DNA from: Bacteroidia bacterium | GTDB taxonomy: Bacteria > Bacteroidota > Bacteroidia > Bacteroidales > Paludibacteraceae | NCBI GenBank assembly: GCA_009929375.1 | Contig: SAAO01000018.1 | Span: 1 to 64,000, forward strand | DNA: 64,000 nucleotides | Direction of reading: 5' to 3' | Shown here: positions 36,645 to 44,828 of the stretch, one piece after another | How positions within the stretch are numbered: position 1 is the stretch's first letter | Layout of the letters: each line of letters starts with the position of its first letter | Notes under the pieces: generated by a model | What the model saw: only the letters and a program-made list of their open reading frames with translations | What the model was told of the DNA's origin: nothing | The model's database searches: none | Program-made: the position numbers and the translations under genes

Positions 36645-37112
36645 TCAGCGGTCAGTCACTTTCACCGCTATTCCCTTAAAGGTTTGCCAGCCCGATTTAT
36701 CGGTTAATCTGACAGTTATATGATAATCGCCTGTATCCACATTTGCAGGCACAACAATCTGATTTTGTATTGCATACGAAGTTAAACCTGCCGGAATTTC
36801 ATATTCTTCGATAAAAACAAACGGATTGACAGGCGATTTGACCTCCTCCATTTCGCAGCTCGTACCACTTGTACTGTGCGTATGATGATCGAAATTGTGA
36901 TGCATTTCAATACTGTATGAACCGAGTTCAGTATTGTCGGTTAGCGTGGCCGAAAACACAAAAGCTTCACCCCGATACACTTTTGCACAGTTTTGCGGAA
37001 AATCATTCGCCCCCGTCATATCGATTTGTGGCACTTCCTCGTCTTTCACAATTTCGTCGCAACCTGCAAGGAGCAACAAAAGAAATGCAAAATATAACAT
37101 TCTTATTTTCAT
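36645..37112 (-). CDS. DUF4625 lipoprotein with His-rich loop (second copy of pair)
   Basis: A 155-residue lipoprotein, lipobox LLAGC with Cys18. The mature part is an Ig-like beta-sandwich of the DUF4625 type: FVFSATLTDNTELGSYSIEMHH.., a closing DYHITVRLTDKSGWQTFKGIAVKV. A HHNFDHHTHST stretch (six histidines within about 10 residues) stands out as a potential metal site. Last gene of the Fur/TonB-receptor operon, 9 bp after its paralogue. Probably exposed at the outer membrane as a receptor accessory. Confidence 0.85.
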   Translation of the reverse strand: MKIRMLYFAFLLLLLAGCDEIVKDEEVPQIDMTGANDFPQNCAKVYRGEAFVFSATLTDNTELGSYSIEMHHNFDHHTHSTSGTSCEMEEVKSPVNPFVFIEEYEIPAGLTSYAIQNQIVVPANVDTGDYHITVRLTDKSGWQTFKGIAVKVTDR

Positions 37113-37121
37113 TGGAATAAA

Positions 37122-37547
37122 TTATTGAGCAATTAAAACTTCAAATTCTTTTTCTGCCGTAGTCTGATTTCCTTCCATATCAGTCACAATAAGATGTAAA
37201 TGATAAAAACCCGCAGGAGCAGTAGCCGGCACCTCAATATGTTCGTGAAAATCGGTATTTTTAACGCCAACATACTTTGTGCTATAAACCGAATCCACTT
37301 CCCAGGTATGCGCTTCGTCGGTAGCCTGAACAATGGAGGCATGCTCACCTTCAGGATGAATAGTGAGCCGGATTGTGCTGATTTTATGCTCAGCCACAAT
37401 TTCCGCATCGATGTGTAAATCGGCTCCCTGCACTACTGTAGCCGTATTTTCATAACCAAGTTCATGTATCTCAATTACGGGACTCTCGTTTTTATCACAG
37501 GCAGAAAAGCCAATAGCCAATAAGGCTGCAAAAAGAATTTTTCTCAT
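37122..37547 (-). CDS. DUF4625 lipoprotein (first copy of pair)
   Basis: About 141 residues, lipobox FSAC with Cys17. Same DUF4625 beta-sandwich as the next gene (LHIDAEIVAEHKISTIRLTIH, then FYHLHLIVTDMEGNQTTAEKEF), with scattered histidines. The ATG at 37547 (MRKILFAALLAIG) gives a clean lipoprotein signal; an upstream ATG at 37562 (adding MIKIK) is equally possible. It starts 19 bp after the TonB receptor stop codon. Confidence 0.85.
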   Translation of the reverse strand: MRKILFAALLAIGFSACDKNESPVIEIHELGYENTATVVQGADLHIDAEIVAEHKISTIRLTIHPEGEHASIVQATDEAHTWEVDSVYSTKYVGVKNTDFHEHIEVPATAPAGFYHLHLIVTDMEGNQTTAEKEFEVLIAQ

Positions 37548-37566
37548 TTTTATTTTAATCATTTGG

Positions 37567-39933
37567 TTATAAAGGTATTTGTAAATGTGCTGAGAAATTC
37601 CGTCCGGGTCCGGGAACCTCAATCAAACGGTAAAACGAGGTATGGTCGTAGTATTTCTTATTAAAAATATTATCCACGCGAAGCTGAAATTTCAAAATCC
37701 GCCGGGAGTACTTTATTTCAGTTGCCCAATAGGCATGCAGCAACGCAAAACCTTCAGTAGTTTTCTCAGGTGGCACTACATTGTATTGTCGTGAAGTTAG
37801 TTGAAGCGTAAGTCCGGCTTCCGGTTTTCCCAAAAATTTTTTCTCTTTAGCTTTATAAATAACACCAAGATGCATATTAGCAGGAGGAGAAAACGGCAGA
37901 GTGTAACCTTTTTTAGCACCAGAAAGCTGCAAAGAGTATATGTATTCGGCATCAGCCGTAAATTCAACTTTTTCTGTAGCTCTGTAGTTTACACTCAATT
38001 CAGCACCGGTTCTGAAAACCTTACTCTGACTGTGGTAAAACACCTGTTGAGCCATAAAATACTCATAACCGGGATTAAGATAAATGTAATTGGGAAAATA
38101 ATTTACAAAAGGGCTAAATGCCACGGTAAACTTTTGGGTCTCCCAATCGAGACCTGCATCAAGTTGATAGGATGTTTCGGCACGAAGCGTCGAATCGCCT
38201 TTCTCGTAACGGTAATAATGATAATTCATACCATTCGAAGCAAGTTCTTTAGCATTGGGCATTCTGAAACTTTTACCTGCATTTATTTTTAAAGTAAGCG
38301 TTTCGGATGCCTTCAGCATTGTCCCGATGGCCCAACTGAGATTATGATAATTTCGCGTCAGTGAAAATGCCCGCTGCAAAAATTCAGGCTGACTTTTGAC
38401 AACGCTCTCGTACCAATCGGTATAATCTCCTGTTCTCAAACGTCCGAAATCGTAACGTAAACCTGCATTCAGATGCCATTTTTCCGAAAATACAATTTTA
38501 TCCGTTGCAAAAATACCTGTCGTAAAACTTTTGTAATCAGGTAAAATAAATCCCCAGCCACCACGATTGTTATGCTGATATTCGGCATTTACACCGCTCA
38601 CAAATTGATGTTTCCCGGCTTCGGCCATTGTAAATTTCATTTGTCCGGTAAATGTCGATTTATCAAAATGCCGCTCCAGATTATTATCGGGAGCAGGCAT
38701 ATACCCGTGTGCAATGGCTTCCGAAAATTCGCTGCGAACATTCCGCTGATAACCCAGATCGAGATGAATAAAATGGTCACTGAATTTTAAATTACTATTG
38801 CTCATTACTTTAAAGTGATTCACCTGTTGTGAAGGAAAATCGATATCGCGCGTTGAAGCATCATAATCGATACCCGATGTTCTGATTTCAAGTCCGTGAG
38901 CGTTGGCAAAAAAACCACTTTTGGCAAACACATTGCTCACAGTGAGATGACTTGCAAAATTGTAGCCCACATATCCGGCGGTAGCACTTCCATTGTATTC
39001 GTATCCTGCAGTATTGCGCAGTCTGTTGTTTTTCAGTTTAAAATAATACGACATATACTCAATACTATCAGTGGGTACTTTGTAATCGGCATAATGTGCA
39101 GTACTGAACTTTCCTTTTACATAAAAATTATCTGCGCGGGCAAAATATGAAGCAGCCGCTCCTACCCTGTCGCTGTTCGAACCGTAGCTCAAATCTGCTT
39201 TTCCACCATGAGTGTGACGATACGGAATTGAAAGTTGCTTCAGGTCAATCACGCCTGCAATGGCTCCTGCTCCGTACATAAGCGAAGCAGGACCTTTTAC
39301 AATCTCAATTCGCTCCACACCATTCTGATCAATTTCAAGTCCGTGATCGGCGCCCCACTCCTGCCCTTCGTGCTTCAGACCATTTTCTGCCACAGTCACG
39401 CGATTAAAACCCAGTCCACGAATCACAGGCTTTGATTGTCCCGAACCAATACTGATTGTACTGATTCCGGGCAGGCGACTCAGCGTTTGCATCAGACTTC
39501 CGTTTTCGTTTCGTTTCAAAAAATCCTTATTCACCGAAACCAAAGCCGAAGTTTCCATGCTTTCCTTCCCGTTTTTTTTATCGGTTACCTGCAGTTCGCC
39601 CAGCAGATGAGTAGCAGGAGTCAGTTTTATTTTCAGAAATTCCCTGATAGCAAAATGCAGCGTATCGGTATATTTTTCATAACCTGTATACGACACTTCC
39701 ACCACCAGCCAGGTTTGATTTATGGCCGGGAATTCAAACTGTCCGGTGCGGTTTGTCACCGTGCCAAACTGTCCGTGATTGATTATCACAGTAGCTCCGG
39801 GCAATGGGTGGTTATGTTCATCGAACACCTGACCTCTCAGATTTACCGCCGGTTGCGACCAGCCTGATGCAAAGCAAAAGAGCCAGAAAATTGTGGCAAA
39901 AACGATTTTTGTTTCTGCTGAAAATAGTTTCAT
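37567..39933 (-). CDS. TonB-dependent outer membrane receptor in a Fur-regulated operon
   Basis: A 788-residue receptor with signal peptide (about 1-26), a carboxypeptidase-regulatory-like domain (about 30-110, LRGQVFDEHNHPLPGATVII), a plug (MQTLSRLPGISTISIGSGQSKPVIRGLGFNRV around 145) and a 22-strand barrel ending in the aromatic-type C-terminus (AHLQIPL). The plug resembles receptors for metals or small siderophores (ZnuD type), not SusC: there is no SusD partner. Order on the minus strand is Fur regulator, this gene, two DUF4625 lipoproteins. Substrate inferred as a metal, perhaps zinc. Confidence 0.9.
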   Translation of the reverse strand: MKLFSAETKIVFATIFWLFCFASGWSQPAVNLRGQVFDEHNHPLPGATVIINHGQFGTVTNRTGQFEFPAINQTWLVVEVSYTGYEKYTDTLHFAIREFLKIKLTPATHLLGELQVTDKKNGKESMETSALVSVNKDFLKRNENGSLMQTLSRLPGISTISIGSGQSKPVIRGLGFNRVTVAENGLKHEGQEWGADHGLEIDQNGVERIEIVKGPASLMYGAGAIAGVIDLKQLSIPYRHTHGGKADLSYGSNSDRVGAAASYFARADNFYVKGKFSTAHYADYKVPTDSIEYMSYYFKLKNNRLRNTAGYEYNGSATAGYVGYNFASHLTVSNVFAKSGFFANAHGLEIRTSGIDYDASTRDIDFPSQQVNHFKVMSNSNLKFSDHFIHLDLGYQRNVRSEFSEAIAHGYMPAPDNNLERHFDKSTFTGQMKFTMAEAGKHQFVSGVNAEYQHNNRGGWGFILPDYKSFTTGIFATDKIVFSEKWHLNAGLRYDFGRLRTGDYTDWYESVVKSQPEFLQRAFSLTRNYHNLSWAIGTMLKASETLTLKINAGKSFRMPNAKELASNGMNYHYYRYEKGDSTLRAETSYQLDAGLDWETQKFTVAFSPFVNYFPNYIYLNPGYEYFMAQQVFYHSQSKVFRTGAELSVNYRATEKVEFTADAEYIYSLQLSGAKKGYTLPFSPPANMHLGVIYKAKEKKFLGKPEAGLTLQLTSRQYNVVPPEKTTEGFALLHAYWATEIKYSRRILKFQLRVDNIFNKKYYDHTSFYRLIEVPGPGRNFSAHLQIPL

Positions 39934-39951
39934 CGAGTATTCCGGAGTTTC

Positions 39952-40371
39952 TTATTTCTGACTACAAAATTTGCAATATCCCTTTATCATCACCTCACAT
40001 TCCTCTGTCTGAAAACCTGCGGGAAGCCGGTATTGCTGAATGTCTGTATTTTCGAGGCAAAATGTTTTACCACAACTTTTACAATTGAAATGTACGTGTT
40101 TGTGTATATGCTGATGTTTTTTCTCAGTTTCGCAACAATTGAGCGCATATTTCACAGTATGACTATCCACTACAATCCTGTGTATCACTCCTGCATCTTC
40201 GAGCGCCTGCACATTGCGATAAAAAGTTATGCGGTCGTACTGATCGCTCATGCGGCTCTTCATTTCATTCTCCGACTGAGGAAATGTACTTTCCTGCAAT
40301 GCTTTGATAAGTGCAAGCCGTGAGTTGGTTTTTTTTAATTCGTGAACCTGTAATATATCTGTTGGTTTCAT
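39952..40371 (-). CDS. Fur-family metalloregulator (Zur-like)
   Basis: A 139-residue repressor. Winged helix in the first half (TFPQSENEMKSRMSDQYDRITFYRNVQALEDAGVIHRI is the recognition region, about residues 29-65). The metal-binding half has the structural zinc pairs C97-x2-C100 and C133-x2-C136 and a His-rich segment H86-H94 (HQHIHKHVH). Which metal it senses cannot be read; the His-rich partners favour zinc. The ATG at 40371 (MKPTDILQV) is used; a longer frame to 40428 would run through the operator at 40385-40412. It heads the operon. Confidence 0.88.
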   Translation of the reverse strand: MKPTDILQVHELKKTNSRLALIKALQESTFPQSENEMKSRMSDQYDRITFYRNVQALEDAGVIHRIVVDSHTVKYALNCCETEKKHQHIHKHVHFNCKSCGKTFCLENTDIQQYRLPAGFQTEECEVMIKGYCKFCSQK

Positions 40372-40384
40372 ATTGCAGCATTTA

Positions 40385-40412
40385 AAACAATGTTTTAAAT
40401 GAAACATTGTTT
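40385..40412. promoter_or_regulatory. Inverted-repeat operator, probable Fur/Zur box
   Basis: Two perfect inverted 11-mers, AAACAATGTTT (40385-40395) and AAACATTGTTT (40402-40412), separated by 6 bp, lie 14 bp upstream of the Fur-family start codon. Each arm is itself nearly palindromic, giving two overlapping dyads. The place and form fit an autoregulatory metalloregulator site. Operator identity is inferred. Confidence 0.65.
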
Positions 40413-40707
40413 CAATAAAAAAGTTCAATATACTAAAAAATTTATCTGGACTACATGTCTGAGTGTATTCAGATAACCAAAAAATGATATTTAGCGGTCG
40501 TAAATAACTATAAACAAAAAAAATGAATTTAGATTGATCAAAATTTATTCAAAATAGGGGGATATTTGACCTTTTTGGAACCAAAGATTCATTATTAAAA
40601 TTATTATGCGTATTTTTGTACATTATATTTATTACATACGTATTGCATACGTGTAAAAAAAATATTACAAAAATTCCGGTGTTAACTCTTTAAATCTACT
40701 TGCTGTT
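40413..40707. other. Divergent intergenic region between the Fur and VTC operons
   Basis: AT-rich sequence without a gene. It contains the -7 element of the VTC operon at 40611-40618; nothing else was recognised. Confidence 0.5.
40611..40618 (+). promoter_or_regulatory. -7 element of the VTC operon
   Basis: TATTTTTG matches TAnnTTTG, 90 bp before the first gene. A -33 TTG at the right spacing is missing. Confidence 0.45.
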
Positions 40708-41463
40708 TTGGAAAACTCTCTCGATTTATATGGCGGCTTTGAGCCCATTTCACTCGACGAAATGAATAAGGTGAAGCTGCTCGACAGGATGGACCGGAAA
40801 TTTATGTTTCATTTCTCGCATCTGAACGACATACTGTCAATGGCTGCAGAGCACTTTTACATCCTCGAAATTTCAGGAAAACGTTTTGCGCGCTACGAAA
40901 CCACCTACTTCGACACTCCCGATTTTGATATGTACACCCGTCATCACAACGGGAAACTGAATCGCTACAAAGTGCGCTTCAGATCGTATGTTGATTCAAA
41001 CCTCAATTTTTTCGAAATAAAATTCAAATCGAACAAAGGTCGCACCATCAAAAGCCGTATAAAGCTACCCGACAATAAATGGTCGCTCGAAGGCGAAACC
41101 GGTGCACTTCTCGAAAAGAAAACCATTTACAAGGCTTCGGATCTCCAACCGGCACTACAGGTAAACTACAACCGTATTACACTGGTAAACAAGAACATGA
41201 CCGAACGACTGACCATCGATTTCGGTTTGAATTACATATGCGGAGAGAAACGTGCCGAATTACCATCGCTGATTATTGCCGAAGTAAAACAGGATCGATC
41301 GGGCAGTTCGGAATTTATCACCATCATGCAGCAAATGCGCATAAAACCAGCTTCCATGAGTAAATATTGCCTTGGAATTGCAAGTACAGTAAATAATGTA
41401 AAACTCAATAACTTTAAACAAAAAGTACGATATGTCAATCAAATTTTCTCAAAACATGCGTAA
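40708..41463 (+). CDS. VTC-domain protein (polyphosphate polymerase-like)
   Basis: A 251-residue cytoplasmic triphosphate-tunnel-type protein of the VTC family (PF09359). It keeps the typical LLDRMDRKFMFH start (about residue 24), the basic tunnel strands NRYKVRFRSY, FFEIKFKSNKGRTIKSRI, and a late MSKYCLGI. In yeast the VTC core makes polyphosphate; bacterial versions are of uncertain function. The proposed start is TTG at 40708; an ATG at 40762 is internal to the conserved block, so less likely. First of four co-directional genes; overlaps the DUF4956 gene by 32 bp. Confidence 0.85.
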   Translation: MENSLDLYGGFEPISLDEMNKVKLLDRMDRKFMFHFSHLNDILSMAAEHFYILEISGKRFARYETTYFDTPDFDMYTRHHNGKLNRYKVRFRSYVDSNLNFFEIKFKSNKGRTIKSRIKLPDNKWSLEGETGALLEKKTIYKASDLQPALQVNYNRITLVNKNMTERLTIDFGLNYICGEKRAELPSLIIAEVKQDRSGSSEFITIMQQMRIKPASMSKYCLGIASTVNNVKLNNFKQKVRYVNQIFSKHA

Positions 41464-42187
41464 ATTATTTGCAGGCGCATTGTTTTCGCTCTTCTTTTTA
41501 GTTCCATCACCGGCATTTGCTTCTGCACCTGTTGATGTAAATGTATTGCAGGCTGAATTCACAGATGCAGCTGCAGCTGAACCTCAGGATGGTTTACTCA
41601 CTGTCACAAAGAAAAAAGATAAAATCCAGATAGATCAAAAATTCTTTTTCAGTCTTGTTATCGATCTGGCTGCAGTATTTCTGATCCTGATTTTTGTATA
41701 TTATCCCAATTACAAAAAAATGGATACCATTTTTACATTCATGATGTTTAATCTGGTGATTTTCCTTTTGACTTTTGTACTAAATGAAGTAAAAATGTCG
41801 ATGGGAGCTGCCTTCGGACTTTTTGCCATTTTCTCAATGTTGCGTTATCGTACAGCAGGTATCAACATGAAAGATATGACTTACCTGTTTATTTTCATTG
41901 CCATGGGTCTTGTGAGTGCTATTCAGCTCGAATATCACGAACTGGCAATCATTACAGGTATTATCTTTGTGGGTACGCTGTTGCTCGACACGCGAATTGT
42001 AATGAAAAAAGAGTATTCGAATATATTGAGATACGAAAAAATTGAAATGATTAAGCCTGATAAACGTGAAGAACTGATTGCGGAACTTCGTGAACGTACA
42101 GGGCTGAATATACACCGCGTATCTATCAACGAAATTGATTTTCTGAAAGATACTGCTATGATTTCGTACTACTATTACGAAAAATAA
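41432..42187 (+). CDS. DUF4956 membrane protein
   Basis: About 251 residues. A signal-like helix (about residues 9-32), a linker, then four hydrophobic helices (roughly 70-185) with the DUF4956 signature FGLFAIFSMLRYRTAGINMKDMTYLF, and a cytoplasmic C-terminal ACT-like tail (LNIHRVSINEIDFLKDTAMI). An alternative ATG at 41456 (MRKLFAGAL) gives a shorter signal. DUF4956 proteins habitually sit beside VTC-domain proteins, which suggests a membrane partner for the polymerase-like enzyme. Confidence 0.87.
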   Translation: MSIKFSQNMRKLFAGALFSLFFLVPSPAFASAPVDVNVLQAEFTDAAAAEPQDGLLTVTKKKDKIQIDQKFFFSLVIDLAAVFLILIFVYYPNYKKMDTIFTFMMFNLVIFLLTFVLNEVKMSMGAAFGLFAIFSMLRYRTAGINMKDMTYLFIFIAMGLVSAIQLEYHELAIITGIIFVGTLLLDTRIVMKKEYSNILRYEKIEMIKPDKREELIAELRERTGLNIHRVSINEIDFLKDTAMISYYYYEK

Positions 42188-42240
42188 TAATACGTATTTT
42201 CTTCACAATAATTTGTTAAGAAATTCGTTTTTAGTTTGTA

Positions 42241-42270
42241 ATGTCTTAATCTGCTAACAGATTAAGACAT
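42241..42270 (+). other. Perfect hairpin in the VTC operon intergenic space
   Basis: A 13-bp perfect stem, ATGTCTTAATCTG (42241-42253) with CAGATTAAGACAT (42258-42270), tetraloop CTAA. It has no T-run and lies between genes two and three of the operon. It may trim or stabilise the message, or act as a leaky terminator. Confidence 0.6.
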
Positions 42271-42305
42271 ACCTGTAAAATAAAAAACCATTCTCTTGTC
42301 ACAAA

Positions 42306-43034
42306 ATGAAAAGAAAACTCATCATATTATTGTTTGCAATTCTGCCTGTCACTTTTATATGGGCGCAGGGCGAATACGGATGCTGGACTACTATATCGCT
42401 GGAGAAAGAACTCAGCAAAAAATGGGAACTGGGCGCCGAAGCCGAAGTGCGCACAATATACTATGCGCGTTTAATCGAAAGAGCGAGCCTGGGATTAAGT
42501 GCCGATTATACCATTCTGAAAGGGTGGAAAGTGGGTGCTGGTTATCAGATTATGAACAAACTGGATACGAAATATACGAACTATCAGTTGCGTAACCGCA
42601 TTAACGTTTCCACCTCGGGACGATTGAAATTCAACGACCTGACGATTTCGCTACGCGAAAGAATTCAGTTTACAACTAAAGATGAGTCGAAGCGCATCAG
42701 AGACGATCAAACAATTGATACATATAAGATTAACCCTGAATGGAAATGGCGCAACCGCCTGCAATTGAGCTACAACATTCCAAATTGCAAAATAACTCCA
42801 ACGGTTTCAGTCGAATCAAATTTTCAGTTGAACAACCCCGATGGTAATCATTTCGATAAAATGAGATATGTTTTATCACTTGGTTATAAAATTAAAAAGG
42901 TGCATCTGATTGAAGTATTTGGTGTATTGGATGACGAATTTGAAACAGGTGAGGCAGGCGAGATCATCAGCAGTTCCGACGATGATGTGTATGGAAAATA
43001 CAATCTGGGTATAGGTTATAAATATTCGTTTTGA
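42306..43034 (+). CDS. DUF2490 outer membrane beta-barrel protein
   Basis: A 242-residue exported protein: signal peptide MKRKLIILLFAILPVTFIWA, then alternating beta-strands (WTTISLEKELSKKWELGAEAEVR, GYKIKKVHLIEVFGVLDDEF) that end in an aromatic C-terminus (GIGYKYSF), typical of outer-membrane barrels of the DUF2490 family. Role unknown. It belongs to the VTC operon, 24 bp before the beta-helix lipoprotein gene. Confidence 0.82.
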   Translation: MKRKLIILLFAILPVTFIWAQGEYGCWTTISLEKELSKKWELGAEAEVRTIYYARLIERASLGLSADYTILKGWKVGAGYQIMNKLDTKYTNYQLRNRINVSTSGRLKFNDLTISLRERIQFTTKDESKRIRDDQTIDTYKINPEWKWRNRLQLSYNIPNCKITPTVSVESNFQLNNPDGNHFDKMRYVLSLGYKIKKVHLIEVFGVLDDEFETGEAGEIISSSDDDVYGKYNLGIGYKYSF

Positions 43035-43058
43035 TAAAACGAAAAAAAACAAAGTAAG

Positions 43059-44708
43059 ATGAAAAAAATATTATTATTTTCCGCAATACTTAGTAGTTTT
43101 CTGTGGTTTAGCTCCTGCGACCCCGAGAATGTGATTGACGATCAGGGCAAAGACACTGACACACTCGATTATGTTTGGGATGAAACCAAAGTAATTGACA
43201 TAAAACTCAACAGCACTTCCATAGAATGTAACAGCACAAATGTGTCCATCAACGGACAAAATGCTGTTATCACAAAAAAAGGAACCTACAAACTTTCGGG
43301 AACTCTCGAAAATGGCCAGATTGTGGTAAATGCTTCGGGAATTGTGCGACTCTTGCTCAACAACGTAAACATCACCAGCCAAACTACTTCTGCCATTTAC
43401 GTAGCCGATGCCAAAAGGGCAATTATCTTTTTACCCGAAGGCACGAACAACACAATTACCGACGGACCAAACTATGTAATGACTGCCGACAGTATCAATT
43501 CAACGATTTACAGTCGCGACTATATGGCTATTGCCGGTTCCGGAAAACTAACTGTAAATGCAAATTATAACAGCGCCATTTCGTCGCGTGACGAATTGAT
43601 TATTGAAAGTGGCGATATCACCGTAAATTCAGTAGGGCTGGGTATCAAAGGTAAAGACTATCTGATTATCAACGGAGGTAAATTCAACATTAAAAGTGGT
43701 GGCGATGGACTGAAATCGGACAAGGATTCAACCGAAAACGAAGGTTTTATTGAGATCAACAACGGAGAATTCGATATCATTTCGGATCAGGATGCTATAT
43801 CGGCGCAAACTGAATTGAGAATTAAAAATGGCACATTCCGCATAACCACTGGCGGCGGAAGCAACTTTACGTCGGATCTTATTTCGGCCAAAGGATTGAA
43901 GTCGCAGGACAGAATTACAATTGAAAATGGTGGTTTCACACTCGACTGTGCTGATAATATTATAGACGCCGACAATCATCTGACCATCAATGGAGGAAAT
44001 TTTGTTTTAAGCTCGGGCAACAAACCTCTTGACTCTGATTCAACTCTGACTATCAACGGAGGAACAGTGCAGATTACAAAATCTGTAAAAGGAATCAGTT
44101 CTCATCACATTGCTGTTAACGGAGGACTTGTGACGGTTTTATCGCGCAACGACTGTATGAAAGCTTCGCTGGGTGCTGAGCTTACCACCGACGATGGCAG
44201 TTCGATAAGTATAAACGGTGGTATGGTGACATTAAGCTCCGACAAGGGTGATGCACTCGACAGCAACGGAAGTATTCTGATTGGCGGAGGCGCAACTATT
44301 GTACAAGGCTCGGCTACCAAGCCCGACGATGCTGTTTCGTACCGCAGTACATTCAAAATCAATGGAGGAAGCATGTATGCTGCTGGAGCCACTTCGCTTC
44401 TGCCACAAAATGATTCGCAGCAAAATTCACTGGCGGTAAGTTTTAGCATTATTCAGCCTCCCGGACAGATTTTCTGCATTCAAACCGAAGCTGGAGTTAC
44501 TGTAGCTGCCTTTAAAGCTACACGCTATTCATACTTCTTCATGACTTCATTCCCCGGATTAGAAACCGGAAAGACCTATAATTTATACACAGGTGGTACA
44601 TTGACTGGCACCGACATAGGTGGTTATTACATTGATGGAGTTTATACACCGGGTGCAAAGAAAACCACATTTACAGTAAATCAGAGAGTCACTTCGATAA
44701 AGCTGTAA
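43059..44708 (+). CDS. Cthe_2159-type carbohydrate-binding beta-helix lipoprotein
   Basis: A 549-residue lipoprotein, lipobox FSSC with Cys20. The body is a right-handed beta-helix built of repeats like LIINGGKFNIKSGGDGLKS, FIEINNGEFDIISDQDAISA and ITIENGGFTLDCADNIID, the pattern of the Cthe_2159 / DUF4353 family; the Clostridium thermocellum founder binds acidic polysaccharides such as polygalacturonate. A small C-terminal beta-domain follows. Last gene of the VTC operon. The association of this family with VTC and DUF4956 genes is known from other bacteria. Confidence 0.87.
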   Translation: MKKILLFSAILSSFLWFSSCDPENVIDDQGKDTDTLDYVWDETKVIDIKLNSTSIECNSTNVSINGQNAVITKKGTYKLSGTLENGQIVVNASGIVRLLLNNVNITSQTTSAIYVADAKRAIIFLPEGTNNTITDGPNYVMTADSINSTIYSRDYMAIAGSGKLTVNANYNSAISSRDELIIESGDITVNSVGLGIKGKDYLIINGGKFNIKSGGDGLKSDKDSTENEGFIEINNGEFDIISDQDAISAQTELRIKNGTFRITTGGGSNFTSDLISAKGLKSQDRITIENGGFTLDCADNIIDADNHLTINGGNFVLSSGNKPLDSDSTLTINGGTVQITKSVKGISSHHIAVNGGLVTVLSRNDCMKASLGAELTTDDGSSISINGGMVTLSSDKGDALDSNGSILIGGGATIVQGSATKPDDAVSYRSTFKINGGSMYAAGATSLLPQNDSQQNSLAVSFSIIQPPGQIFCIQTEAGVTVAAFKATRYSYFFMTSFPGLETGKTYNLYTGGTLTGTDIGGYYIDGVYTPGAKKTTFTVNQRVTSIKL

Positions 44709-44731
44709 GTATACAAAACTTATAAAATTTG

Positions 44732-44763
44732 AAAGCAGTGAATTGACGTTCACTGCTTTTTTT
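44732..44763 (+). terminator. Terminator of the VTC operon
   Basis: An 11-bp perfect stem, AAAGCAGTGAA (44732-44742) with TTCACTGCTTT (44749-44759), loop TTGACG, followed by TTTTTTT-rich sequence. Confidence 0.9.
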
Positions 44764-44828
44764 GTTTTCGAACATTCAACCTTCTGTATTGTTTAAACAA
44801 AAACAAAGTCAATGCTGAATAAATATTT

